A stretch of 64,000 nt of DNA from Azospirillum tabaci. Its GTDB lineage: Bacteria > Pseudomonadota > Alphaproteobacteria > Azospirillales > Azospirillaceae. The number at the start of each line of letters is the position of its first letter. Position 1 is the stretch's first letter. Of the stretch, positions 38,512 through 46,639 are shown one piece after another. Below the pieces are notes generated by a model, which ran no database searches, had not been told where the DNA came from, and saw nothing but the letters and a program-made list of their open reading frames with translations. Location: contig NZ_JACCJY010000017.1 of NCBI RefSeq assembly GCF_014596085.1, positions 1 to 64,000 on the forward strand, read 5' to 3'. The position numbers and the translations under genes were made by a program.

Positions 38512-39816
38512 TCAGAGAAGGGTGTCCGCGGCGTCGCGGATTGCGGCGTAGGCGCGGTCCAGCTGCCCGTCCGTCACGCAGTAGGGCGGCAGCAGGTATA
38601 TCACGGGGCCGAGCGGGCGCAGCAGCAATCCCCGCTCCAGGAAGAAGCGCTTCAGCGTCTGCCCGACCGCGGCGGTGTAGCCCTGCGCGTCGGTCACCTC
38701 GACGGCGGCGATGGTGCCCATGACGCGCCCGCGCGACAGCTTGGGATGGCTGGACAGGTCGGCGATGGCGGCACGGTGCCGCTGCTCGATGCGCGCGAGG
38801 TTGGCGGCGGTTTCCACCGAGGTGGTCAGGTCGAGCGAGGCCAGGGCCGCGGCGCAGCCCAGCGGGTTGGCGGTGAAGCTGTGGCCGTGGGCGAAGGCCC
38901 GGTCGAAGCCGGCGCCGAGGAACGCCTCGTAGATCGAAGCACCGCAGGCGGTGACCGACAGCGGCAGGAAACCGCCGGTCAGACCCTTGGACAGGCAGAT
39001 CAGGTCCGGGGCGACTCCGGCCTTATGGCTGGCGAACAGGGCGCCGGTGCGGCCGAAGCCGGTCATCACCTCGTCGAAGATCACCAGGCCGCCCGCCGCC
39101 CGCACCCGCGCCGCCATGGCCCGCAGGAACTCCGGGCGGCAGAAGCGCATGCCCGACGCGCCCTGGACCAGCGGCTCGATGATGACGGCGACCAACTCCG
39201 CCCCGTTGGCGGACAGCCAGCGGTCGAGCCAGTCCAGCGCCGCACCCTCCTTCGCCTCGACTTCCGGGTCGCCGTCCCAGGTGGCCGGGTAGGGCATGCG
39301 GTCCACGGCGAACAGAAGCTCCTGGAACGGCTCGTAGAAGCCGGAGCCGACCCCTGCCGCCATGGCGCCGAAGGTGTCGCCGTGGTAGCTGCCCTCGAAG
39401 GCGAGGAAGCGGCGGCGTTGGCCCTCGCCCTTGTTGCGCCAGTATTGCCAGGCGAGCTTCAGCGCCACCTCCACCGCGGTCGAGCCGTTGTCGGAGTAGA
39501 AGACGCGGTCGAGGCCGCCCGGCAGCACCTCGGCCAGCCGGGCGGCGAGGCGCGCGGCGGGGCTGTGGGTGAAGTCGGCGAAGATCACCTGCTCCAGCCG
39601 GTGGGCCTGCTCCGCGATGGCCCCGGCGATGGCCGGGTGGGCGTGGCCGTGCAGGTTCACCCACCAGGAGGAGATGAGGTCCAGGATCTCCCGCCCGTCC
39701 TCGGTGAACAGGCTGACCCCCTTGCCGTGGGTGACGGCCAGAGGCACCGGCGCGGTCTGTGCCTGGGTGAAGGGGTGCCAGACGTGGCGCCGGTCGAGAG
39801 AAACGGTATCGGTCAT
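38512..39816 (-). CDS. bioA: Adenosylmethionine-8-amino-7-oxononanoate aminotransferase
   Basis: PLP aminotransferase of 434 residues that turns KAPA into DAPA using SAM as amino donor. HVWHPFTQAQ at the start, SSWWVNLHGHAHP, FSDNGSTAVEVALKLA-type segment (YSDNGSTAVEVALK), GSYHGDTFGAMA, DEVMTGFGRTG and the PLP Lys in LICLSKGLTGGFLPL are all visible. The ATG overlaps the stop of the bioC-bioD gene by 4 bp; frame further upstream is shadow. Confidence 0.96.
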   Translation of the reverse strand: MTDTVSLDRRHVWHPFTQAQTAPVPLAVTHGKGVSLFTEDGREILDLISSWWVNLHGHAHPAIAGAIAEQAHRLEQVIFADFTHSPAARLAARLAEVLPGGLDRVFYSDNGSTAVEVALKLAWQYWRNKGEGQRRRFLAFEGSYHGDTFGAMAAGVGSGFYEPFQELLFAVDRMPYPATWDGDPEVEAKEGAALDWLDRWLSANGAELVAVIIEPLVQGASGMRFCRPEFLRAMAARVRAAGGLVIFDEVMTGFGRTGALFASHKAGVAPDLICLSKGLTGGFLPLSVTACGASIYEAFLGAGFDRAFAHGHSFTANPLGCAAALASLDLTTSVETAANLARIEQRHRAAIADLSSHPKLSRGRVMGTIAAVEVTDAQGYTAAVGQTLKRFFLERGLLLRPLGPVIYLLPPYCVTDGQLDRAYAAIRDAADTLL

Positions 39817-41222
39817 GGAAACACGCTGTCGAAGGAAGGAATGAGGGACGCCGCCTCGGCGACGGTTTCGGCGTCGAGGCGGGAAAGGGTGGGAATCTCG
39901 GCCAGCACGCGGACCTTGCCGAACCGCTCGATGGCGGCGCGGTTGCCGGGGTTGGGCGGGCCGTTCAGAACCACCCCGGCCACCGCCAGCCCGCGCGCCC
40001 GCAGCGCCTCCAGGCTGAGCAGCGTGTGGTTGATGGTGCCCAGCGTGCTGCGCGCCACCAGAACCACCGGCAGGCCGAAGCGGGCAATCAGGTCGACGAT
40101 GAAGACGTCCTCCGTCATCGGGACCAGCAGCCCGCCGGCCCCCTCCACCACCAGCGGGCGGTCGGTGTCGGGCAGGCCGAGGGCGCTGGCGTCGATGGCG
40201 ACGCCCTCCAACTCCGCCGCGGCGTGGGGGGACAGCGGCTCGGCCAGGGCGTAGGCTGGCGGATGCACCCGCTCCGCGGGCAGGGCGGCGAGGGCGGCGA
40301 CGGTGGGCGTGTCGCCGGCCTCGTCCTTCAGGCCGGTTTGCAGCGGCTTCCAATAGGCGGCGGACCAGGCCCGCGCGAGGCACGCGGACACCAGCGTCTT
40401 GCCGACGCCCGTGTCGGTGCCGGTGACGAACACCCCGCGGGGCTGGGCGCCGTCCTTGCGGAACAGGCCGTAGGCGATGTGATGGGTCATGGTCAGTCCT
40501 TCCGGCCGTTCCAGCCGGCGCAGCACGCGGCGCAGGGCGCCCGGAGGCAGAGGGCGGCGGCCCTCCGCCGGCAGATGGGCGCCGATGCCCTTCAGTTCGG
40601 CCAGGAACTCCAGCCCGTCCGCGTGATGGCGGAGCAGCCGCTCCTCCTCCACCGATCCGCGGCCCCCGGCAGGCCACAGCCGGTCGAGGGCGTGGCGGGT
40701 GGGATAGGGGGGCACTCCGGCCTCCAGCCCCAACGCATGATGAGCCTCCCGCCACTCCCGGAAGCTGTCGGCGGCGAGCGTGGCGACGGCGATGCGCCCG
40801 CCCGGAGCCAGCAGCCCCACCCAGCGCGCCAGGGCGGAGGCAGGATCGCGGAACCATTGCAGGGCGAGGCTGGACACGATCAGGTCGAAGGGGGCGTCGA
40901 GGTCGGGCGACTCCCCGTCCACGATCCGGAATTCGGAATCGGTCGGGTCGTGCAACGCGGCGCGGCAGCGCGCCAGCATGTCCGGCGACAGATCGGTGAG
41001 CAGCCAGTCGGCCGGGCCGATGCGCTCGCGCAGGGCGCGGCTGAGGAAGCCGGTGCCGCAGCCGATCTCCAGCACGCGGGGGCGGGGCGGCAAGGGGAGG
41101 CGGGCGACGCGCTCCGCCAGACGCTCCGCCGCGATGCGCTGCACGGCGGCGTGCTCCTCGTAGCGGGGGGCGGCTTTGCCGAAGGCGGCGGCGATGGCGG
41201 TCTTGCGCGGGTCGGCGGTCAT
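39813..41222 (-). CDS. Fused malonyl-ACP methyltransferase / dethiobiotin synthetase (BioC-BioD)
   Basis: Single open frame of 469 residues holding two biotin enzymes. Residues 1-255 are BioC, which methylates malonyl-ACP to start pimelate synthesis: SAM motif VLEIGCGTGFLSRAL at 50-64 and SSLALQWFRDP near 120. Residues about 262-469 are BioD, which closes the ureido ring of dethiobiotin: P-loop GTDTGVGKTLVSA at 268-280, KPLQTG and VVEGAGGLLVPM. The join is tight; MTHHIAYGLFRK near 245 reads as the last strand of BioC, so no linker or separate BioD start is obvious, although that Met could be an internal start. The gene overlaps bioH and bioA by 4 bp each. Confidence 0.88.
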   Translation of the reverse strand: MTADPRKTAIAAAFGKAAPRYEEHAAVQRIAAERLAERVARLPLPPRPRVLEIGCGTGFLSRALRERIGPADWLLTDLSPDMLARCRAALHDPTDSEFRIVDGESPDLDAPFDLIVSSLALQWFRDPASALARWVGLLAPGGRIAVATLAADSFREWREAHHALGLEAGVPPYPTRHALDRLWPAGGRGSVEEERLLRHHADGLEFLAELKGIGAHLPAEGRRPLPPGALRRVLRRLERPEGLTMTHHIAYGLFRKDGAQPRGVFVTGTDTGVGKTLVSACLARAWSAAYWKPLQTGLKDEAGDTPTVAALAALPAERVHPPAYALAEPLSPHAAAELEGVAIDASALGLPDTDRPLVVEGAGGLLVPMTEDVFIVDLIARFGLPVVLVARSTLGTINHTLLSLEALRARGLAVAGVVLNGPPNPGNRAAIERFGKVRVLAEIPTLSRLDAETVAEAASLIPSFDSVFP

Positions 41223-42022
41223 CGTGAAAGCCCAGCGGCGAAAGCGGCGATCCGCTCGGCGCACCAGCCCGGCGCGGTCAGCGGCAGAAGGTGTCCGCCT
41301 TCCGGGTGCCATTCGACCGAAATCTGACCGTATCCGCGATTCCCTCTCCCCTCTGGGGAGAGGGTTAGGGTGAGGGGGTTGCGCAATGCCTGATCGTCCG
41401 GTTCCCCGAGAACCCCCTCACCCGGCGCCTTCGGCGCCACCCTCTCCCCGGAGGGGCGAGGGACAGAGTGGCCGCGAAACATCTGTTCGGTCATGGCCGG
41501 CGGTACGATGGGGTCCTGCGCCCCCGCCAGGACCAGCGCCGGACCGGTGAGCGCATCGCGGGCGTCCCAGTCCCGCAACGCCCGCAGAGCCTCGCCCAGC
41601 CGGGTCGCATCCAGCTCTTCCGGCGGCGGAGCTTCGCAGCCACAACGGCGCCGGAAGTCCGCGGTGACCGCCTCCGGCGCGGCGTCGAAGCGCGCGATCA
41701 TGCGGTCCAGCACCCGGCGCGGTGTGGCCGGGGCGAAGCCGGCGCCCTCGGTGAAGCGGGGGAAGCCGTTGACCAGCACCAGCCCGTCCCACACGAAGGG
41801 CCGCTCGTGCAGCAGCCACAGCCCTCCGAAGGAATGGCCGACCGCGACAATGGGGCGTCCGGCGGGACGCTCGGGAAGCGACGGCGAGCCGTAGAAGCCA
41901 AGATCCACCGCCACGCTCTCCCCGTCCGGAAGGGCGTTCCGCACCCTGTCCCAGACGCCCGGCCCGAATCCCCAGCCATGGACGAAGACGAACAGCGGCG
42001 CCGTCATCGCGGGCTGAGTCAT
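41219..42022 (-). CDS. bioH: BioH-like pimeloyl-ACP methyl ester esterase with an in-frame repeat insertion
   Basis: Alpha/beta hydrolase of 267 residues expected to hydrolyse pimeloyl-ACP methyl ester after chain elongation. The N-terminal VFVHGWGFGPGVWD is the oxyanion region; the triad is S63 (GHSFGG), D170 (AGAQDPIVPP) and H244 (EGGHLLPL). Residues about 187-227, between the Asp and His elements, are encoded by a copy of the palindromic repeat (Pro/Gly/Arg-rich), which keeps the frame open. Without it the protein would have about 225 residues. It lies between bioF and bioC-bioD with 4-bp overlaps on both sides. Activity after the insertion is not known. Confidence 0.85.
   Translation of the reverse strand: MTQPAMTAPLFVFVHGWGFGPGVWDRVRNALPDGESVAVDLGFYGSPSLPERPAGRPIVAVGHSFGGLWLLHERPFVWDGLVLVNGFPRFTEGAGFAPATPRRVLDRMIARFDAAPEAVTADFRRRCGCEAPPPEELDATRLGEALRALRDWDARDALTGPALVLAGAQDPIVPPAMTEQMFRGHSVPRPSGERVAPKAPGEGVLGEPDDQALRNPLTLTLSPEGRGNRGYGQISVEWHPEGGHLLPLTAPGWCAERIAAFAAGLSR
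41341..41463. repeat. Interspersed palindromic repeat, copy 2, inside bioH
   Basis: Same composite structure as copy 1: CCCTCTCCCC/GGGGAGAGGG hairpin with TTAGGGTGAGGGGGTTGCGC, a spacer, then CCCCCTCACC, GGCGCCTTCGGCGCC and a second hairpin. It is about 123 bp long, a multiple of three, has no stop in the bioH frame and is translated as about 41 residues. Confidence 0.88.
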
Positions 42023-43200
42023 CGCGGGCTCCAGGCGTCGGTCACCGCGTCCATCAAGGACTCGAGGTCGGCGTCCATATGGGCGGCGGACAGGGCGAAG
42101 CGCAGGCGGCTGGTGCCCGGCGGCACGGTCGGCGGGCGGATGGCGATGCCCAGGATGCCGCGCTCCTCCAGCCGCCGGCTGAGGGCCAGCGCGTCCTCCT
42201 CCGCGCCGGTGATGGCCGGGACGATCTGCGTGCTCGACCCCGCCGTGGCGACGCCCAGACCGTGGAAGGCGGCGCGCAGCCGCTCGGCCATGGCCTGGAG
42301 CCGGGCGCGCTCGACGTCCAGCGTCGGCACGAGGTCGAGCGCGGCGTCCATTGCCCCCAGCACGGCGGGCGGCAGGGCGGTGGCGTAGATCAGCCCGCCG
42401 CAGCGGTTCACCAGATAATCGCAGAGCGCCTTGGACCCCGCCACATAGGCGCCGAAGCCGCCCAGCGCCTTGCTGAAGGTGCCCATGGCGAGGTCCACGC
42501 GCCCCTCGCCGAGCGCCGCCAGCCCCATCCCGCGCGGGCCGAGCACGCCGGTCGCGTGCGCCTCGTCGAGGAACAGGAAGGCGCCGTGCCGCTCCGCCAG
42601 CGCGGCCAGCGCCGGCACGTCGGCGCGGTCACCGTCCATGCTGAAGACGCTTTCCGTCACGATGAAGCGCGTGCCGGGCTCGCCCGCGCGCTGGGCCAGC
42701 AGGGTTTCCAGATGGTCGAGGTCGTTGTGGCGGAAGCGGATCTGCCGCACCCCGGCGGCGGCGCAGCCATGGTGCAGGCTGGCGTGGTTCAGCCGGTCGG
42801 TGAAGACCAGCGCGTCGCCACCCAGAAGCTCCCGGTCGAACAAAGCGGGCAGGACGGCGGCGTTGGCCTGCCAGCCGGAATTGAACAGAAGCGCCGCCTC
42901 TGTCCCCTTCAGCCGGGCGAGCTTCGCCTCGACCTCCGCATGAAGCTCTAGCGTGCCGCAGACGAGGCGCGACGCCGTGGCTCCGGCACCCCAGCGCCGC
43001 GCCCAGTCGCCGGCGCGCTCGACCAGCCGGGGGTGGGACGCGAGGCCGAGATAGTCGTTGCTGGAAAAGTTCAGCAGCGTCCGCCCGCCGCGCCGGATGC
43101 GCCCCGCCCCATCCGGGCGCACGGGCAGCAGAGCGCGGCGCGTGTGGCGCCGGTCGAGGCGGTCAAGATGCTGGCGGAACAGCGGGTCGAGCAAGGACAT
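42019..43200 (-). CDS. bioF: 8-amino-7-oxononanoate synthase
   Basis: PLP enzyme of 393 residues that condenses pimeloyl-ACP with alanine to KAPA. NFSSNDYLGLASHP near residue 44, the substrate-binding GAGATASRLVCGT, TDRLNHASLHHG, ESVFSMDGDRADV, DEAHATGVLGPRG and the PLP Lys in GTFSKALGGFGAYVAGS near 230 are conserved. It is the first gene of the biotin operon, and the 85-bp divergent gap before it should hold the promoter; no BioR-like operator was recognised there. Confidence 0.96.
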   Translation of the reverse strand: MSLLDPLFRQHLDRLDRRHTRRALLPVRPDGAGRIRRGGRTLLNFSSNDYLGLASHPRLVERAGDWARRWGAGATASRLVCGTLELHAEVEAKLARLKGTEAALLFNSGWQANAAVLPALFDRELLGGDALVFTDRLNHASLHHGCAAAGVRQIRFRHNDLDHLETLLAQRAGEPGTRFIVTESVFSMDGDRADVPALAALAERHGAFLFLDEAHATGVLGPRGMGLAALGEGRVDLAMGTFSKALGGFGAYVAGSKALCDYLVNRCGGLIYATALPPAVLGAMDAALDLVPTLDVERARLQAMAERLRAAFHGLGVATAGSSTQIVPAITGAEEDALALSRRLEERGILGIAIRPPTVPPGTSRLRFALSAAHMDADLESLMDAVTDAWSPR

Positions 43201-43285
43201 GGTTCGCGCGTGATAGCAGAGCGCGCCGCTGGGGCGAAAGGTCCGAATCGCCCCGGCGCTCCGGCTGGCATAGACTGGCGCGGCC

Positions 43286-43747
43286 ATGCCACCCGATCCG
43301 CTATTCCATGACCGCCCCGACACGCTGCCGCCCGAGCCCGGCGCCTATGTGCTGCTGATCGCGCTGGACCGGGACCTGCCGCTTCGCCTGCCCGGCAAAC
43401 CGGAGCGCGTGCTGGCGCCGGGCCGCTACCTCTATTGCGGCAGCGCGCGGGGACCGGGTGGCCTGCGGGCGCGGGTCGGGCGCCATTTCCGCTACGGCAA
43501 GCCGGAGCGCTGGCACATCGACCGGCTGACCGCGGCGGGCCGGATGCTCGGCGCCTGGATCGTTCCCGGCGGTGACGAATGCACCTTGGCCGCGACCCTG
43601 TCCGGACTGCCGGTGCCGGTCCCCGGTTTCGGCAGCAGCGATTGCCGCCGCTGCGCCAGCCATCTGCTGGCATGGCCGAATGGGGTGCCGGTTTCGCTTC
43701 CCGATCCGTGTTTTGAAGCTTCGGACGGGCTTCTGGATGGGAATTGA
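43286..43747 (+). CDS. DUF123 (GIY-YIG-related, Uri-like) protein
   Basis: Small protein of 153 residues. EPGAYVLLIALDRD near residue 17, APGRYLYCGSARGPGGLRARVGRHFR near 45 and ERWHIDRLTAAGRM near 75 form the DUF123 pattern, which has a GIY-YIG-like fold; several members are predicted endonucleases. Cysteines in GSSDCRRCASH near 115 suggest a small metal site. It is divergent from bioF. The cellular role is unknown. Confidence 0.8.
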   Translation: MPPDPLFHDRPDTLPPEPGAYVLLIALDRDLPLRLPGKPERVLAPGRYLYCGSARGPGGLRARVGRHFRYGKPERWHIDRLTAAGRMLGAWIVPGGDECTLAATLSGLPVPVPGFGSSDCRRCASHLLAWPNGVPVSLPDPCFEASDGLLDGN

Positions 43748-43809
43748 GGCGAATTGCTTGGTTCGACCGCCTTCCGGAGGTTATAGTCGTCCGTCATCGG
43801 GAGGCGGGC

Positions 43810-44979
43810 ATGAAGACACTGATCCATAACCGCCGGGCCCACGACCGTCGGGCCCACGACCGTCGGGATGTCCTCCGGGCTTTCGGGGGCGCCTTCGGGG
43901 CCGCGGCCATGCTTTTGACGGCCCCCCGGGTGTTTGGGCAGTCGGCACCGTCCGCCGTTGGATCGCCCGACTTGGGCGTCGGCGTCCTCTATTGCGGCGA
44001 CCGTGCGGATTTCGGCTTTAACCAGGCCCATGCGGAGGCCGCCCGTGCCCTGGTCGGGGTGCCCGGCCTGCGGCTGGAGGAGCGGGAGCACGCTGCCGGC
44101 ACGCTGGCCGCCACGGCGGAGGAGCTGGTTGGTCCCCAGGATTGCCGGATCGTCATCGTCACCGCCGCTGGCGACGCCCTGCCGGGGCTGCTGGCCCAGG
44201 CCGACGCCCACCGCGACACGGTGTTCCTGTTTTCCGGCGCGCCTCTGGACCGCGACCGGTTGCCGATCAACACCGGATTTTTCGAAGGCTATCTGGACGA
44301 GGCGCAGCACATCTCCGGCCTCGTCGCCGGCTACGCCAGCCGGGCCAAGACGATCGGCCTCGTCGTCTCCCACCCCGCGCCGGAGGTTCTGCGCTGCGTG
44401 AACGCCTTCGCGCTGGGCGCCCGGCGCGCCGATTCCGCCACTGCGCTGCGCGTCGCCTACGTGGGGGAAGCGGCGACTCCGCGGCAGGTCGCGGAAGCCG
44501 CCCGTGCGCTGGCCGAGGGAGGGGCCGACGTGCTGGCCGCCCAGCTCGACGGGGCGCGTCCGGTCTGCGAGGTGGCGGAGGCGCACGGCATCCTGTGCTG
44601 CGGCCTGCACACCGACCTGTCGGCCTTCGCACCGCAGGGCTTTTTGACCGGGGCCGAATGGGCCTGGGAGAAGGCCTACGCCGAGGCCGTCGCGCTGATC
44701 GCCGCGGGAAAGCCGTGGAAGCGTCTGCGCCAGGGCGGCTTCGATCAGGGCTTCGTCCGCAACACCGCCTATGGCCCGGCGGTGGGCGTGGAGGCGCGGG
44801 CCCACGCCGATGCGGCGCGGATGCAGCTCGCCAACGGCAACGCCGCCGTTTTCCGCGGGCCGATCCAAGACAACACCGGACGGACGGTGGTCGCCAAGGG
44901 CAAGGCTTTGCGCGGTGGCGACGCGGAGCTTGGCCGCATGGTCTGGCTGGCCGACGGCGTCACCGAGGTCGGACGCTGA
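43810..44979 (+). CDS. BMP-family (PnrA-like) substrate-binding protein with Tat-like signal
   Basis: Binding protein of 389 residues in the BMP/Med family, which usually binds nucleosides or purines for ABC import. The N-terminus has HDRRDVLRAFGGAFGAAAMLL, matching a twin-Arg signal, with a cut near FGQ. VGVLYCGDRADFGFNQAHAEA opens the ligand domain and YEGYLDEAQ-type sequence (GFFEGYLDEAQHISGLVAGYASRAK near 165) is the BMP hallmark. The signal n-region contains a 15-bp tandem duplication (RAHDR twice). No permease or ATPase gene is adjacent. Its end lies 3 bp from the convergent pseudouridine synthase gene. Confidence 0.83.
   Translation: MKTLIHNRRAHDRRAHDRRDVLRAFGGAFGAAAMLLTAPRVFGQSAPSAVGSPDLGVGVLYCGDRADFGFNQAHAEAARALVGVPGLRLEEREHAAGTLAATAEELVGPQDCRIVIVTAAGDALPGLLAQADAHRDTVFLFSGAPLDRDRLPINTGFFEGYLDEAQHISGLVAGYASRAKTIGLVVSHPAPEVLRCVNAFALGARRADSATALRVAYVGEAATPRQVAEAARALAEGGADVLAAQLDGARPVCEVAEAHGILCCGLHTDLSAFAPQGFLTGAEWAWEKAYAEAVALIAAGKPWKRLRQGGFDQGFVRNTAYGPAVGVEARAHADAARMQLANGNAAVFRGPIQDNTGRTVVAKGKALRGGDAELGRMVWLADGVTEVGR
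43834..43863. repeat. 15-bp tandem duplication in the signal region of the BMP gene
   Basis: CGGGCCCACGACCGT occurs twice head to tail and a third partial unit follows. In frame it encodes RAHDR twice just before the twin-Arg pair. Confidence 0.85.
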
Positions 44980-44982
44980 CTG

Positions 44983-45693
44983 TTACGTCCCGCTTTGTTC
45001 CGTCCAGCCGCAGGCGGCCAGAGCGTCCCACATGTGCGGCGGGGGTGGCGCCAGGGCGGTGACCGGTTCGCGGTCGAAGGCCATGGTGAAGGTGACCGAC
45101 CGCGCCAGCAGATGCAGGTTTCCCGGCGGCACGCGCACCGGGCCGTAATAGGGCTCCCCCACCAGCGGGCAGCCGATGGCCGCGCTGTGGACGCGAAGCT
45201 GGTGCGTGCGCCCGGTCCGTGGCCTCAGCTCCAGCCATGCCCGCCCGTTGCCGGTTCCCAGCACCTTGTACTGGGTGACGGCGGGCTGGCCGGTGGGGTG
45301 CGTCACGATGTTCCAGGCGCCAGGGATCAGCAGCTTCAGCAGAGGGAAGTCGATGACCCCCTCCGCCGCCTCCGGGACGCCCTCGCTGACCGCCCAATAG
45401 GTCTTCTCGACATGGCCGGCGGCGAACATGTCGCCCAGCCGCTTCAGCGCCCAAAGCGACCGCCCGAGCACAAGGCAGCCCGCCGTGTCGCGGTCCAGCC
45501 GGTGGGCCAGCCGCGGCGGCGTGCCGTCCCCCTCCGCCAGGAAGGGCAGGTAGAGGTCGAGATGGTCGGTGATCCGCCCGGCCTTGTGCACGGCCAGCCC
45601 GGCGGGCTTGTCGATGATGAACACGTCCTCGTCCTCGTGCAGGATTCGGGCGCGCAGCGTGGCGGGGGTGAAGGTGGTACCGGCGTCGCTCAT
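44983..45693 (-). CDS. RluA-family pseudouridine synthase
   Basis: RNA pseudouridine synthase of 236 residues. The catalytic Asp is in HRLDRDTAGCLVLGR near residue 67, preceded by FIIDKPAGLAVHKAG near 28, and followed by EKTYWAVSEG and RPRTGRTHQLRVHSAAIGCPLVGEPYYG near 165. No S4 domain is present, so it resembles the short RluA/RluC-like group that modifies 23S rRNA or tRNA. The ATG used starts the family sequence; a weak upstream extension is possible. Confidence 0.9.
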   Translation of the reverse strand: MSDAGTTFTPATLRARILHEDEDVFIIDKPAGLAVHKAGRITDHLDLYLPFLAEGDGTPPRLAHRLDRDTAGCLVLGRSLWALKRLGDMFAAGHVEKTYWAVSEGVPEAAEGVIDFPLLKLLIPGAWNIVTHPTGQPAVTQYKVLGTGNGRAWLELRPRTGRTHQLRVHSAAIGCPLVGEPYYGPVRVPPGNLHLLARSVTFTMAFDREPVTALAPPPPHMWDALAACGWTEQSGT

Positions 45694-45874
45694 GGGCGGC
45701 ACCCAAGCACGGCGCGGCGGGAGGGGCAAGCCCGCCGGCTGTTCCGCGTCGCGGAACCACATCGGCGCACGCCTTGTTGCCCAACGAGCGGCGCCGTGGA
45801 CAAGTCTGGACCCATGCCGCCACGCCGCCCATCTTTACGGAATGACGACTCACCGTGGCGAAGGGATACGGGCG

Positions 45875-46621
45875 ATGGGGGAACGCGACAATCTGCCGGC
45901 GCAGCAGCGGTCCACCCAGACCGAGGTGGATGATTTTCTGCGCCGCGTCGCCGCCCTGCCGCGGGCGCCGAGTGGACCGCGCGGGCGGCTGATGTTCGCC
46001 ATGGACGCCACGGCCAGCCGCGAGCCGACTTGGGACCGCGCCTGCCAGATCCAGGGAGAAATGTTCCAGGCGACCTCCGCGCTGGGCGGGCTGGACATCC
46101 AGCTCGTCTATTACCGAGGATTCCGCGAATGCCAGGCCAGCCCGTGGGTCTGCAACGCGCAGGACCTGCTGCGGCGGATGACCGCGGTGTCCTGTATGGC
46201 CGGACAAACCCAGATCGCGCGCGTGCTGGGGCACTGCATCAAGCAGACCCGGGACCGTAAGGTCAACGCGCTGGTCTTCGTCGGCGACTGCATGGAGGAG
46301 GACGTCGATCAGCTCGCCCATCAGGCGGGCCAGTTGGGGCTGCTGGGCGTCCCGGTCTTCATCTTCCACGAGCGTGGGGACCTGATCGCCAAACGCGCCT
46401 TCCAGACCATCGCGCGGCTGAGCGGCGGCGCCTATTGCCCGTTCGACGGCTCGTCCGCCCAGCAATTGCGGGACCTGCTGAGCGCGGTCGCCGTCTACGC
46501 GGCGGGCGGCCGGGCGGCGCTGGAGCATTACAGCCGCGGGCGGGGCGACGCGGTGCGGCTTCTCACCAGCCAGCTCGAAAGCGGTCAGGGGGGACGCGGG
46601 GGGCAGACCCATGCATCATAG
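45875..46621 (+). CDS. VWA-like domain protein
   Basis: Cytoplasmic protein of 248 residues with a von Willebrand A-type fold. The first MIDAS loop is FAMDATASREPTWD near residue 43 (DxTxS form), the conserved Thr is probably in AGQTQIARVL near 115, and ALVFVGDCMEE near 138 supplies the later acidic element. No signal peptide. It is followed 18 bp later by a membrane J-domain gene, probably cotranscribed. An ATG 11 codons upstream is an alternative start. Function unknown. Confidence 0.78.
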   Translation: MGERDNLPAQQRSTQTEVDDFLRRVAALPRAPSGPRGRLMFAMDATASREPTWDRACQIQGEMFQATSALGGLDIQLVYYRGFRECQASPWVCNAQDLLRRMTAVSCMAGQTQIARVLGHCIKQTRDRKVNALVFVGDCMEEDVDQLAHQAGQLGLLGVPVFIFHERGDLIAKRAFQTIARLSGGAYCPFDGSSAQQLRDLLSAVAVYAAGGRAALEHYSRGRGDAVRLLTSQLESGQGGRGGQTHAS

Positions 46622-46639
46622 GGCAGGACTCGGCTAGAG

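Noticed and set aside
41219..42022. bioH considered as a broken pseudogene because of the repeat insertion
   Set aside because: The frame stays open through the insert, both flanks keep the catalytic residues, and the 4-bp overlaps with neighbours are intact. Called a gene with an insertion.
43201..43285. BioR-type operator before bioF
   Set aside because: No TTATCTATAA-like palindrome was found in the 85-bp divergent gap.
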